In this document: positions 34,631 to 47,700 of the stretch, piece by piece
Layout of the letters: each line of letters starts with the position of its first letter
Position numbering within the stretch: the stretch's first letter is position 1
From: Casuarina equisetifolia
Taxonomy: Eukaryota > Streptophyta > Magnoliopsida > Fagales > Casuarinaceae
Assembly (NCBI GenBank): GCA_028551475.1
Contig: CM052358.1
Coordinates: 24,888,853 to 24,952,852, forward strand
DNA length: 64,000 bases
Direction of reading: 5' to 3'
Translations under genes and position numbers: made by a program
The notes under the pieces: generated by a model
Seen by the model: the letters and a program-made list of their open reading frames with translations, nothing else
Told to the model about the DNA's origin: nothing
Databases searched by the model: none

Positions 34631-36280
34631 ATTTCCTTACCACACAATGATGAACCAATTACCTCAAGAGCTAGAGGATGACCTCTAGCTAATTCTATAA
34701 TATTCTTTGACAATACTACATAGCTCTTTTAGGGATTAGGTTTGTTGAATAGCCTCCAACATAAAAGTTTTAAGGCATCATTCTTTCATAGTGGTTTAAC
34801 CTCATAAGTCTTATTTACAATTCACCTCCACAACTAACAATCTTTTCATGTTATAATAGTTATTTTTCCTTGACCAAACCAATTAGGATTCTCAACTAAT
34901 CCTTTTAATTGATCACAATTCACATCATCAAGCACAATAAAACTTAACATATTCACTATTACCTTGACCCCACAATAAGTGTTCCGTATGTTCATGTTAC
35001 TTTCTCCAAGAATCTCATGAGTTGTTGTAATTCTTCTACACTACAACTTTTGCTTTTCTTGTCTAGACAACAAATAAATAAACTACTTTCAAATTCACAA
35101 TAAACAGTATCATAAAGAATATTTGTCAAATTTATATTTCCAATTCCACTCATCCCATAAATACTAATAAATTGAATATCATCAATTCCCAAACAAAGAA
35201 AGGACATTAGCTCCTCCACTTGTAATTATGTGTCAACAAGATCTTTAAAGATCTAAACAATTATATTTCCATTTGTAATGTATAATATTTGACCTTTTAC
35301 TTAAAAAAATCTTTAAAAAAATCTCTGTTAAGTTTAAAGGTAATTGATAAAATATCATCACAATAATTTGTTTAAGAACAATTGCTTCTTTGATTTTGTA
35401 TGAAAAGACACTAACTAAAAGTAAAATCCAAGCAAGCAAACTTGAAATTCAACTAAGTTAAATTTGTCAAAACAATCCATGATAGAAATAGTCAAGGTTA
35501 ATGTTGCATATTATAATAATGATATATGTCAATTACATGCCATCCAACAATTTCACCCGCTTTGTCAAAGCTACTACCCACACTTTCCTCTATTCTTCGT
35601 CAACCTTGGAATCATCTCCCTGTTTGGCAAAAGTTTGTGCAAAATTTCCTTTTTCTTTCTCACTTTAAAGGGATCCACATGGTAAAAAATAGGCAAAACA
35701 GTTAACCTTGTCTTTCGCCTACATTCCATGATCGTCTTCAATTCAATTAGGCACCATTTAGAGAATGCAAAGCCCTTTGAAATGACAACAAGTACACATT
35801 GGGATTTTTTAATTGCTTTGAAAAGGTTTTCAAAAATAGGTTTTCCTTGCTCCAAATTTTTTTATCATCCTTAAAGATAATAAAACCACTCCACTTCAAA
35901 ACAGCATGCTGCTGTATTATAAGATGGAAGCGCGTCTTCACCACAGAAACTGAGGAAAACATCATAAGAGTTGAGGATGAAGGGATTCTTAAAGTGTTCA
36001 GTGCCGTCACTAGAGGATACTCCCAGGGTTGTTTGGTGTAAGGCTAATTCGCAGGAATTGAAGCTCACAAGCTTGTTGGGTAATGAGGTTTGACAGATTG
36101 GTTTTTGCCAAATAAGCTCTGCACGTGTTTCTTCTCGAATGCTTCACCGTAGTTGTACTGTTTTTTATTAATTTCTTCATGAGCCCACGCATATTCGCGT
36201 ATATTAGACGCCTCGGCTTCGGACAAGCATATTGTTGTCTCCCTTACCTAGTAAAATTAAAAAAAAAATAACAGCACTGA

Positions 36281-36660
36281 AAAATTCTTGCCGGTGTTTA
36301 CGGCAGCCGTCCTATCAAATCAAACATGCACTAGAAGAGAAACTTTCAAATCCCTCTGCAAAAAAGTAGTAAGCATATGGAAATTTCGAAGTTGGGGGCA
36401 AGAGAAAGTTTGGTATTGCATGAAGATAAACTTAGTCAATGTCTCCTTTATAATGCAAATTTTACGAAGAAGTTTCTAGAGTTCCTGTAGAACGAGGTCA
36501 AAACTCCAAGTCTCCTCTTTTACGGGAGCACTCCATTTGCCTTAATACTAGATCAAGTGAACGATAAATTGGATGTTTCATTGGTAAGAAATATGAAAGA
36601 TTATCCACATCGCAGTGTAAATTGCGGAGGATTCAATCGCTTGTTTTCATCAATGTGAAT
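36281..36660. repeat. TNL upstream block, copy f
   Basis: An uninterrupted copy lying about 0.3-0.6 kb upstream of the lost TNL-3 start. It includes both halves seen in copy d, which makes it the best reference for the block's full extent. Short plus-strand frames here are not conserved between copies. Confidence 0.75.
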
Positions 36661-36800
36661 ACATTTTTTAAGTCAATAAGCCTTATTAAAAAGCGGGCTG
36701 CTGCTGCCCTTTCTTTCTCCTACATAGGAAAAAGCAGAGTACAGAGTTGGATGCAGCCAATAACACTTCATTGATTCAGCCAACCAAACAAACCCAGAAG

Positions 36801-39800
36801 CTATGGTGATTCTATTGACTTGATATGGCCGATGATTTGCAGATAATTATTTAAAGAATCAGCAATAATTTTTGAGAAACCAGGTCGAGAAACGTTATTA
36901 ACAATTGCACTAATTGTTGTAATTGAAGCCAAGTAGCTCCTTCTTACCCCCAACTCCCATTCTTCAAAGAAACCTCCAAAATCTATAAACACACAAACTC
37001 TATGTGTTACAACGTTAGCCACTTCAGGTACATGAATAATGAAGATATGTTGTGGACTCACTTCCTTGCCTTATAATTGACAAACAAACTCGGAAAAATA
37101 CGGTTACTGCATTCACATGCACTAATATCTGAATTCACAGGCTCATCAAACTTTCGTAAAATTTCTATTTTTCCTTTTGTCATGCCCACGTACTTCATAA
37201 ACAATCAACAAAGCGCGCATATGGTCCGAAACAACTATTGGCCAAATTCCAATCCATATGAATTTGAATGGTTTTATTGAAACTACTGCTCGTGTGGACG
37301 AACGACACTGGGATTCTTGGATCCTACCATGTGGCCACATACTACCACGAGTTTAGTACGATGCCTTGTACACAAAAATAAAATACACAAAGGAAAAACA
37401 TTAATTATGGTTGTTTCAATCAATAGCGTTGTTTATTTTCAAAACAAGATACATGTATATCAAAAAGGAGAGAAAAACTCACTACTTTTTTTTAATTTCT
37501 TTTGGTGATATATAATACTTGGCCATTCATTTAAAAAAAATCTCTTCTTTTTCATGAATAGAGGATTTTGTAGATGCAAATTTTAGGATCTTGTGAAATT
37601 TGCAATCAAAGCCAACATAGGTGACTATAGAAGAACAAATACCTATTGGTAACAATTTACAATTTTTTAACTTCAAGGACATTAAACTCAATTGTAGTTT
37701 TGGTAAGGCTTGAAGAGAGGTACAATCATTCAAAATAAGTTCTTCAAGGTTAGAAATTTGGTAATTTCATAAATTTGTTCTCACTAAGATCTAAACTTGA
37801 AATGGACTAAAAAACAAAAGACTTAGGAATTGCTTCTATATTGCGATGACTTAATCTCACTTTCAATAAAGATTTTAAACTTAAGAATAGAGCCTTTGAC
37901 AATTCATTGTGTCCATCATAACGACACTCAAATTAGCCATTGAGATCACTAGATTCTACTTCATTTGATGGAATACAACCATGCAAAAATTGGTATTTTA
38001 ATTGCTCAAAGGCGAAGGAGGCCTAAACCAATAATTGAGTCATAAAATGAGATGTCAAAGACACTTTTTATGTTGGAAAAAACAATGTGAATGTGGAATT
38101 CTCCCATATGAGTTCCTTTTGCACAAAATTCCTTTAAAAACGACAATCTCGGAAACGAGAATGGAAACACTTTTATATTAACCCCACTAATATCAATATA
38201 CTGCAAAGATGAAATTTTACTCAAAATCGCTAGAAGATTTTCAAGCTTTGAATGTTGAGAAAGACCAAGACCTTCAAGGGACTTCAAGTCAATCTCATTT
38301 GAAAGATCTTTGACCTCTAAACATTTGGAAAGATTGAGGACTTCAAAAGACTTTGACATAATTCTATTTGAAAGTAGCTCAAAACTTCGGCAATTTATTC
38401 AAATCAATTTTTTGAGTTGTTCAAGGAGTCCAACATATGGGTGGATTGAAGACAAATTGGTACAGTTGGAAGGATGAAGTGTCTTAAGGTTTAGGGCATG
38501 ACTTAAATCTAGTATCTCCCTCAATGCCCTTGAGTCACTCAAGTTAATGTCCTTTAATTTGAAAAAATTCGTTATAGACAAACAGTTAGTTAAAAAAATG
38601 TAAAATAGAGAAATAGTCATACATAATCCAAAATGTAACCCTATTTCATTCCCATAGTCGTTTAATTGAGCTCACGATCAATTTGAGCTTAATAAGATTG
38701 GTTGAATTGAATCTTGTTGGCAAGGATTCAAAGGACACCTATACCAATTCAAAATATGTAACTCATTGCTTAACTTGAGTTCTGAATATTATCCACACCA
38801 TTGCAAATGATTGTTGACATCAATCCAACCCGTTCTCAAGCTTTTCATTTTTTAGAAAGATTGAAAATATAGTATGGTGTGTCTAGCCCTCCTTGAAAAG
38901 AAAATGACTTAGCCATAAGATTTTGAGCTTATCAATTTCCTAGAAACCAAGAAAAGTGAAATTAGTATGATAAAAATAAAATAAAAATACATGAAGAATT
39001 AGGATCAAGAGAACATATTCTATACATTACACAATCTTACAATTTTCCCAAGATCTCCCTATAGTATGAAAACAAAGTCTTATTGATGCCACAATCTCTC
39101 TTGATTGGCAATTTCTTAACCCATTTGTAGTATTAATTCATATATGAACAATTTTCCCTTGTTAATTATTAAGTCATTCTTTGCAAATTTTACAAGAGAT
39201 ATATTCTCAAGATTTGTAAAAATGTTTAAAAGGTAACCTAACCATACTATTTTTTCATGAAGGAAATCTCTATCTTGACAACCCCAACCATCAATACTCC
39301 AAGCATCATTGAAGAAACATATACAACATCAAGCAATGCATCTCATAATTGATCTTGACTTTTCAATCTATTAAAAGTTATTTGAAGTGAAACCTTAACC
39401 TTTCAATCAAGATTCACTTTTAATTGATCTAGGTAACCCCTTAGCCATCTTTTCCTTTATTTGACAAGTAAGAACCAAAATCTTCAAGTGCTAATGGGTG
39501 GCCACTTGCTAAATACACAATTTCCTTAATCAACCTTTGAAACATTTCTTCAAGGCAGTATCTAAGGAAGGTTTTAGAACAAAAATATTGTAAGGCAACA
39601 TCATAATTCAAGGTATTAATCTCATAAATATTGTCTTTGTTCAAGCAAGGTCAATCATGACTTCTACTAGTTATAATTATTTTAATATCCTCACCAAACC
39701 AATTAACCTTCACTAGTGCATCTAATTGTTTCCTTTCTCTTTAACACCTTGTTTGCATCATATTCATTATTAGTCAATGAATATGCTACATATTTAGTGA

Positions 39801-40843
39801 CAATTGCGAAAATAAGTTCCATTTTTATTTTCATGAGATGGTTCTCCTTCTTCTCTCCAAGCCCATGAATAAAGTAGTACCCTTCAAATTGAGGTGAAAT
39901 TACGTAACAAATGACTTGTGTCAAAGTTGTCTTTTCAATTTTGCCCATTCCACAAATCCCTCCATAGCAAACACCACCCAAATCTAAATGAAGTAATTCC
40001 ATTATTTCCTTAATTAAGAATTTTATCCCAATATGAGACTTCTTAATATATGTTGAATTATGTATCAATCTATCCAATATCTTCAATAATATAGAGCCAA
40101 TGTTCCAACAAACCAATATTGTTCTCAAACTATGCAAACCATGCAAACAAATAGAAAATTGTTGTAGTACAATTTGACCAGGAAAGTAAATAAAATTGTC
40201 ATACAAATCATGGGAATCAATCAAGTTGATTGTGACTAAATAGAGCAAAGGTACCTGTTTTGGATATGCCATCCGCAGAGATTGCCCGCTTCCTTCAGAA
40301 CACCTCTACATAATTCTAGTAGGTCTTCAATATCCTTGGAGGAGTCCACAGGGCAGACACCTACTTGAATCAAAGCAACTTTCCATTTTTCCCACTTCTC
40401 TATGTCAACCTTGGAGCCCTCTCTCTTCTGAAGTTGAGCAAAGTATTTTCCAAACTTGACACTCTGATTTCGCACCTCAGAGGAATCCACATGGTAGAAA
40501 ACAGAGAAAACATTGAGACGTCTCTTTTTCCTGAGTTGAATCATTACACTTAGCTCAAACAAGCATGATTTAGATTTAGCAAACTTCTTTGAGATGATAA
40601 TAACCGCATTTCCGATCTTTTTATTACCTTCCTAAGATATGGATGAATTTCTTCTCCTTTCTCCAATTCCTCATCATCTCTAAAGGTGACTATGCGCAAC
40701 CTTCTCAAGGCATCATATAGATGGCTTGTAAAACTATAGCTGGTGTCCACGCCACAGAAACTGAGAAAAACCTCATACTTCAAGTTATGAGCTGAATAAG
40801 TACACGAAGTTGAAGGGGTTTTTAGAGTGCTTGTGGGCGCCAT
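36801..40843 (-). pseudogene. TNL-4: frameshifted TIR-NB-LRR, sister of TNL-1
   Basis: ATG 40843 opens the TIR (YEVFLSFCGVDTS, TFRDDEELEKGEEIHPYL). The TIR breaks by frameshift near 40600 and resumes as CLFELSVMIQLRKKRRLNVF; it carries about 20 extra residues (CPVDSSKDIEDLLELCRG) before GWHIQNR that TNL-1 lacks. NB-ARC at 39441-40070 has an altered P-loop (GICGMGKIEKTTL). LRR exons at 38399-38620, 38006-38359 and 37527-37733 match TNL-1 exon 4 ends, but the 18-unit array is absent. C-JID pieces are at 37146-37340 and 36801-37061. Several frameshifts and stops make it non-functional. It shares its leader and upstream region with TNL-1. Confidence 0.88.
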
Positions 40844-41560
40844 TGGAGAGTCACAGGTTTGTTCAATCCAGTGCTTGTCTGCAGACACAGAGACTTGCAA
40901 GCATCTATTCGTAAATTGGCACGGTAACTTGGATTCGTACTTCCAAGTGCGTCGAAGGCTGAGAAAAAAATTTCCACCATGCACGAGGAGCAGAGAGTGG
41001 CAGTGGAAATTTCCCAGTTGAACCAGTATTCAAACATAAAGTTCTAGCAAAGCGCCCACCCAAGAAAGCATTCAGTGGGGACTAACGAGAAAAATAAGAA
41101 TATCACCCAGAAAGTTTACTCATCAGACAGTAAAAGATTAAAAATGAGTGCCCCAGTAGGATGAAAAACAAAGTCAAGTGACCTTTGCTGGTTGCTTTGG
41201 TTGTAGTTACTGTAGCAGCAAAGAATATCTTCAGAAGCAACAACCAAGATTACTGAAGAAAAGTTCCTTTCAGCGTTCCGAAAGTAGAGAGGAGAATCTG
41301 AACAGCCACAAAATCAATAAATCATGCGTAAATAGTTTTAAACTAAGGACTACCTCTTATTTCTGCCGATGAATTAACGAAATTGAAGTTGAAGGGCTGT
41401 TTGCACCGAGAACAGGTTTTGTTTGTGTCACTTTTTTGTCGAGAAAAGGAGAGATTCGAGAGCAGAATACTCACATGCTTGTTTAATACAAGGCTACTTT
41501 GCAAGATTCGAAGCTCACGAGCACGTTTGATAATGGAGCTCTGCAGATTTGCTTCTGCTA
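40844..41560 (-). promoter_or_regulatory. 5' leader and upstream region of TNL-4
   Basis: Homologous to 5929-6400 upstream of TNL-1, and in its outer part (41325-41520) to the orphan leader copies at 6551-7235. The outer part repeats GCTTGTTTAATACAAGG and GATTCGAAGCTCACGAG, also found just upstream of TNL-2 (17325-17360) and TNL-3 (36030-36075). It is cut at 41560 by the small LTR element. Confidence 0.6.
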
Positions 41561-41959
41561 TGTTAGGACCACCTTAGTTGAAGGCACGTGGCCAATTAAG
41601 GGCAACTAAGGAATTAACATGCTGGAAAGAATGAATAGTGAGAGGAGACAGAGAAGATCATCACCAAACCAGACCGCGCTTTATCTTCCTTAGCTGTAAC
41701 TTAGACTAGTCTTTCTTGCCCTAGTTGTAACTTAGCTTAGCTTAGCTTAGCTGTTATGGTAGTTAGCTTGTATGTAGTTGATGTTCTTAGTTGAAATGTA
41801 GCTGTTGAACCTTCTAGTGACTTGTAATAGCTAGGTTGTGAATATGTGCCACAACTTGGGATTGTATTCAAGAATATTCACCCAAATATAAGGGAAACCC
41901 TGCCAAAATTCCCTTTGATCTATATTGTCTCTAGTTACAGTGAATCTTTGGTTCTAACA
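41561..41959 (+). repeat. 5' LTR of the small LTR element
   Basis: 399 bp, about 40 bp shorter than its partner because of a deletion near 41605 and fewer TTAGC microsatellite units (near 41730). Confidence 0.9.
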
Positions 41960-42679
41960 GTAGCATCCAAAGCCACCGATCTAGTGCTCCACATTAGAAA
42001 CCAAACAATGGCTAACCACAATGCTCGCCTTCAAAAGCTTGAAGCACGATATCTCACCATCCAAGCCCAGAACCTTGCCATGATGCAAAAACTTGACCTC
42101 CTCCTACATAAACAGTCTTCGGCCTTGTCCCAACCTCCGGCTTCTCCTACCCACACCGAAGACCCTACACCCCCGTCCGCTCACCCCCTCGCAGCCAACT
42201 AACCTCCCCGATGACCAAACCCCCAACCCTTCTGCTCACCCCACTACGCCTCCCGCCACCACTAGGCCCCACACTTAGGACTGTTCCCGACAACCACCAC
42301 TAGTCCGTCATGGTGGAGGACCTTAACGACCAACCTCCCTCTCCCACCGCCCCGCCTACCTCTAACCTCAACTTAAGTCTTGTGGGGATCAGCGTTTCTC
42401 CACTCAACACATCACGGTGTCTTATATGCAAGCCCACAGGGACCAAGGCTTATGTTATTAATGTGATGAAAAATGAGTCAAAGGCCATGTTTGCATGAAG
42501 TAATTGTTTTTGCTGATTAAGGATGAGGAGCAGGATGTGCAAATCGACGGGGATGTGACATTAGTGTGGCAGCTTTAGGGAATTTAGGAAGAATAGGCAA
42601 TAGCCCTGCCATAGCTTGGTGAATTCAAAGGTCATGCATGTAAGCCTCGAGGACAAAGGTTATTTGGAGGGGTTGGGAT

Positions 42680-43117
42680 TGTTAGGGCCTCACCTTAGCT
42701 AAAGGCACATAGCCAATTAAAGGCAATAGAAAGAAGTCACATAAGGGCAAGTCAGGAATTGAACATGCTAGAAAGAATAAAAAGGGAGAGGAGACAGAGG
42801 AGAAGATCATCACCGATCCAAACCACTATTTATCTTCCTTAGATGTAACTTAGACTACTCTTTCTTGTCCTAGCTATAACTTAGCTTAGCTTAGCTTAGC
42901 TTAGCTGTTATGATAGTTAGCTTGTAAGTAGTTGATGTTCTTAGTTAGTTGTAATGTAGCTGTTGAACCTTCTGGTGACTTGTAATAGCCAGGTTGTGAA
43001 TCTGTACCAAAACCTGGGATTGTATTCAATAATGTTCACCCAAATATAAGGGAAACTCTGCCAAAATTCCCTATGGTCTATATTGTCTCTAGTTATTTTG
43101 AATCTTTGGTCCTAACA
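42680..43117 (+). repeat. 3' LTR of the small LTR element
   Basis: 438 bp, preceded by a purine-rich GGAGGGGTTGGGA tract. Followed by the TGCTA duplication and then by TNL upstream sequence homologous to 17400-17590. Confidence 0.9.
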
Positions 43118-43640
43118 TGCTATATGGAAATGACTTCCCTTTCTGACTTTTCACGTTCTAAAATTTTTTGCGAAATTCCTAAATCCCCTTATGCTCTTTC
43201 AGGACGATTGCATCCTACAAATGGTGAGGAAGAAATCAACCTTGGAGTACGTTGGCCCCAACAACCGTCTCTTTTGATTGATTTCCCCCACAATCATCTT
43301 CAGGACTCAATTTCCTCTTTCAAAACTTTTTTCTTTGCAACTCCTGCTCTTTCTTAAAACTACTCATTAATATGTTAATTTCAATTCCTGTTTTTGGGCT
43401 ATTGTGGTTTCTAATGCGCTTATAGACTTGTCAGTCCTATTAAGTTCACGAAAATCATAGAGAAAAGGCTAGAGGGAAAAGTCATGATATGTCTAGACAA
43501 GGCAAGTTGCATGGTGAGGTTAAGCTATAAGAAGAGGAGAGTGAAAAAATAAGCTACAAAGGTTCATTTATTGTTGACTAAGGAATTGGTAGGCTACTAG
43601 TGATCATTTACTCTATGACAAAAAAGCATATAATTTTTAG
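43118..43640. repeat. Duplicated upstream DNA shared with 17400-17590 and 10930-11260
   Basis: 43125-43290 aligns with the TNL-2 upstream region (GACTTCCCT, CGTTGGC-CCAACA, GATTTC-CCC). 43330-43630 aligns with 10930-11260. It links the TNL array to the KH gene and matches the layout next to the KH fragment at 11.97 kb. Confidence 0.65.
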
Positions 43641-44768
43641 TCAATTAATGAAAGCAAATCAAGAGAATAAGTCTACCAATTCAATGGTAAGCCAATAAAA
43701 ACTCTACCTATGAGATTTGGAATTTAACATTTACACACCTGAGTTGTAATTAAAAAAATTAAGAAAAAAAAAGGTTTTATCACCTTCTATTGAATGAAAA
43801 AAAAAAAAAAAAAAGAACAACATATTACATCAACTTCATTCTCTACATTACAAGATAAGCTAAATGAAGAAGGTTTAGTTACTCCTCTTATTAAGTTGAT
43901 CTTTTAAGTTAGAACTCAAACCCATAACAAGTAATATTAGAATTAAATTATAACTTGATCTGTTAGCAAATAGTTTAGGATAGTCAATGGACAAACCTCA
44001 TCATATAGGCATGAAGCTCCATACTAGTCATATAAGAATACTTAACTAGTCTTGGCATTAGATTGACCTTTAGGATTAAAACTTGAGCTCTTAACAATAT
44101 ACTCGAAAGAAGTGCATTAGTGCCGTATTGTTTCGCATACTTGTAATATGCTATAAACTTTTTTATATATAAATGATCACCTTTTCTTTACAAACTGAAT
44201 TTTTAAAAGAAATTAATATGACATTATAATCAATAACTCAAGTGAGTAAAATTCTATATTGGACTGCCATTCAAATGTAAAGCCTCTTATAATATTACTC
44301 AAACAACCTGTATCTTCATCCTGCAATAATTGCAACATATTGCACTTAGATCTCGAAACACCGCCTCTAAGACTAAATACATAACAGGATATTAACACTA
44401 CAGAGTAAAATTTATGACTTGTTCTTACTCACATAAAAGCATTATTGTCAATCGAATTCAATTCAAACTCACTTCAAAATTCATCACTAGATAATTAGCA
44501 AAAACAGACAACATTATGAAAAACAGACAATGACAAGGAAAGACTGATACAATCCTGGCCCAAAAAACCTGTCGCAACAAAGTTCTTTACTATCACTGAT
44601 CAGATTACAAAGCGAGACATTTAACTCAAATAGACCTATGAAGGTTGTACACCTCTTTGGGCCCTACTGACCCTTTAAATGGTTAGCTGATACATGCAAT
44701 ACTACCTCTAACCTATTTCATTCTGATTGAGGCCACCGATTCCCGTGTCATGTATCCCCCCTTTGCCG
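43641..44768. other. Intergenic downstream of the KH gene
   Basis: A poly-A run at 43798-43815. No gene recognised. The last few hundred bases should include the KH gene 3' UTR, but no poly-A signal stands out clearly. Confidence 0.45.
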
Positions 44769-47700
44769 TTAACCATCTGCCTTTGTGGTAGATACAGAAG
44801 TGGGTGAAAATGGATCATAAATTTGCTGTCCTCCAGAATTAGAAAATGGCTTACTAGAATCAAAGGAAAAAGTGTTGCCTGACTGTTGATTTGGAGCCAA
44901 GTGGGTCTCTGGTCTAGCTGTGCGCACTGGATAATTTTGTTGAAGTTGCATAGGATTCCCCAGCCTAGGGACATTAGGACCAGGCAAATTCGGCATTCGG
45001 GGAGCTGGAGTGAAGTTCCTTGGGGCCATTTGCGGAAGTGCAGACCTTGGAGCAACACTTGCATTGGGAAATGCTGGAAGTCTATGCGGACCGGTTGGGC
45101 TTTGCGCAAAGGGAGCAGCAGAAACAGGGGCTTGAGGCTGGCCCAACAGATTGCTGAACTGTGGCCTCTGAAACACTTGATTACCATGTTGAGGACTTAT
45201 TTGAGGCATAGCCGAACGGAAGGATGGTACCTGAGTTACTGGAGGTTGCACCTGTGGCATACTCTGGATTGTAGGTTGTCTGCTTGGCATGGGAACTGTT
45301 TGAGAGACTGAATTCTGTGGCCTGTGAGGTTGAAAAGTAAAATCACTGGAACTTGGACCAGACACTGTCGGCGGTTTTATGGGAGTGAAGTTTGGTGTAC
45401 CACCAGAATTTGGTACTCCCGATTGCAGAGGTAAAGGTGGTTGTGTCGATGATCCATGTAAAGGAATTGGTGCAGATGAATTAGGTAAAGGTGCAGGCAT
45501 AGATACTGGCACCGATGCTTGATGTATTGAAGCCGAAAATGCAGCTGGATGGCCCCCTTGAGACAGGGGATTAGACGCAAGGTGTGAAGCTCCGACAGGA
45601 TGGATAACAGCAGCACCTGAAAGCTGGTTAGCAGATGGCCTAGATGAAAAGATCATAGGTGAAACAAAGCTGGCTGCTGAGTTTGAAGGAGGTCCAGCTG
45701 ACGCAACACCTGGCTGTTGATTTGGAGGGTGAAATATGTGGGGTGGAGGCATTTGCCCCATGTTGCTTAGACCTAGAGATTGTGATGCACTTACACTGGC
45801 AGGGGCCCCAGACCATGGACCAGAGCTCCCAGCAGGATTCCAAGGTTGATCAGGTATTGATCCAGGTGGAATGCCAGACATGGGTTGTGGATCTGTAGCC
45901 ATTAATGACCCTGGGATAGGTGCTGGTCTTGATGGGGGTTGGCTACTGGTAAACGGAAATGGAGCTGAAAAATTAGGGTGAGCTGTTGAGGACTGTAAAG
46001 CCATCATTGAAGGAATTCTTAATGGGCCAATATGTCCCAGAGGATTTCCTTGAACCATGTGAGAATGCAGTGTCAGTGGCTGTGGTCTTGGCAGAAGAGG
46101 TGGATTTTGGAGAGTTAAGTTAAATCCAGACACTGAAGTTGGTCGAGGCCCAAACAAAGAAGGCATGTTCGAAGGGTTCATAGGTGATGATGATAAATGG
46201 ACTGGATTGTTGAGAATTGGTGCTGAAGAATTTGGAGATGGAACAGAGCCAGCAGAAGCAAGCATTGCACTGTGGGACTGGCCTGATGGGAACCATGGAC
46301 TGTGGAATTGGAATTGACCTTGTAATGGAGTTTGTGTAGTTCCAGCCGCTGGTTGTACTACTCCCTGATTCACTAAAGTAGTAGGAACTATATTGGAGGT
46401 AGCTGCAACCTGGCTTTGAGCAAGACCATCTACGCTCTCCCCAGAAACTGAAGTAGAGGTTGTGGAAACGGTGGCCAAATTTCCCTAAATAAAAGGAAAT
46501 TAGGCAGTTAGCATACCAATAATGTTGTAATAAAACTCAGCAAAAGTATTACAAGATCATAAAAAAGTCTTCAGAATCTAGCTCAACAATCACAAGTCCT
46601 ACCACTTCTTCCAAGTCTTTAAAACAAATAAACTTACTGATACTGAGGTAACCAGCAGTTCAATCACAGAAACTGCTGCGTCAACTTTCTCAAATGTCTC
46701 AGCTGATATTTGAACATATAACTCTTCATAAGCACCCTGGATTTCATTTCCATCGGATAATTTAACTTCCCCCTGGAAATGTACAAGTCAAAAATGTGAA
46801 AAGCAGAAATCAATATTCCTAAGCCTAAATCTTGTTCCAACTTTAAACGAATAGTCCAAGGTAGTTCTTTCCAATGAAACATATGTTTACAAGAAATTTC
46901 ATGCATTTAGAATATATAAATTCAAGAAGAGGAAGAAAAGACTGAGGAATTTATGTTCAAATCTATCCACTTTCGTGTTCCTTTTTAACCAGAGAATTAC
47001 CTTCTCTCGTGTCTCTGCTTTGGTACCATATACTTGTATCTTAGCTCCAGTTTCCTACAATGCATATAGTGATTGAGAATAAGGTATTACCAAATTTAGT
47101 GATAAAAATGACAAATTGAAAATTGTCTTATAGTTGATCAAATATTATCCTTACTTTTTCTAACCGCTTTTGATTATCACCTCCAGGCCCTAAAATTAGG
47201 CCAATAAAATTGAATCCAGGATATTCTTTAACCTGTAGAGGCAATAAACCTCACACAACAGCGTTAGGAACAAGAAGTAATTGTTGGCATCAGCAAAACT
47301 TGAAATCTTGAGACAAAGATGATTTGAGAATAAAACTAGTGGCCCAAGTAATAAAAAAAAAATGAAAGATGAATCTATACACATAAATTTCACGATTGCA
47401 GAGACGGTAAGTTTCAAGAATTAAATCTTTTTCTTCCTCAAGCCAGTCAGAATCTCTCTCACATATCAGCTTCTAGGTTCCATTCCGTTTGTAACAATGC
47501 AGCATTTCAGTTAATTGTAGCATATTCTGCTCAAAAAGCCCACAAGATTTCTTCCCCCTAAAAGGTTTGAATAAGACAATTATCTGCTGCTCTAAGGGTT
47601 TGCTTCAGTATCGTAAGATGATTAAGATTTTCCCAATATTGATTTCAAAATAGGTTTCCAGAAAAGTTCCATAAAAGTCAAAGATATGACCTTCACCTGT

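Larger units (their letters stand above)
27490..36020 (-). pseudogene. TNL-3: TIR-NB-LRR pseudogene split by a copia element
   Basis: Reading down the minus strand: the start region near 36000 has lost its ATG (GTGACGGCACTGAAC where TNL-2 has ATGGCCTTGAGC), then SYDVFLSFCGEDA (35871-36010) and more TIR (35574-35855, CLIELKTIMECRRK, PIFYHVDPFKV) in another frame. NB-ARC remnants are at 34990-35220 with a dead P-loop (GMSGIGNINLTN). GLPL-like sequence at 34660-34700 runs into the copia insertion. The gene resumes at 29287 downward, with an MHDLL-type remnant near 29050 and LRR start exons at 28436-28750 and 28150-28430 (KIPDLHEIPNLKRLSF). A decayed C-JID is at 27502-27840. Closest relative in the window is TNL-2. 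Many frameshifts and stops rule out function. Confidence 0.85.
41561..43117 (+). mobile_element. Small non-autonomous LTR retrotransposon, Ty3/gypsy-derived
   Basis: 1557 bp with LTRs 41561-41959 and 42680-43117 (TGTTAGG...CTAACA) and target-site duplication TGCTA on both sides (41556-41560, 43118-43122). The 720-bp interior starts with a degenerate primer-binding site (TAGCATCCAAAGCC). It encodes a short gag-like frame from 42008 (NHNARLQKLEARYLTIQAQN, then proline-rich). It ends with SLEDKGYLEGLG just before the LTR, the typical last residues of gypsy pol. Protease, RT, RNase H and integrase are absent. It would depend on an autonomous relative for movement. Confidence 0.85.

Noticed and set aside
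44886..45898. Plus-strand frames opposite the last KH exon
   Set aside because: Shadows of a low-complexity coding exon.
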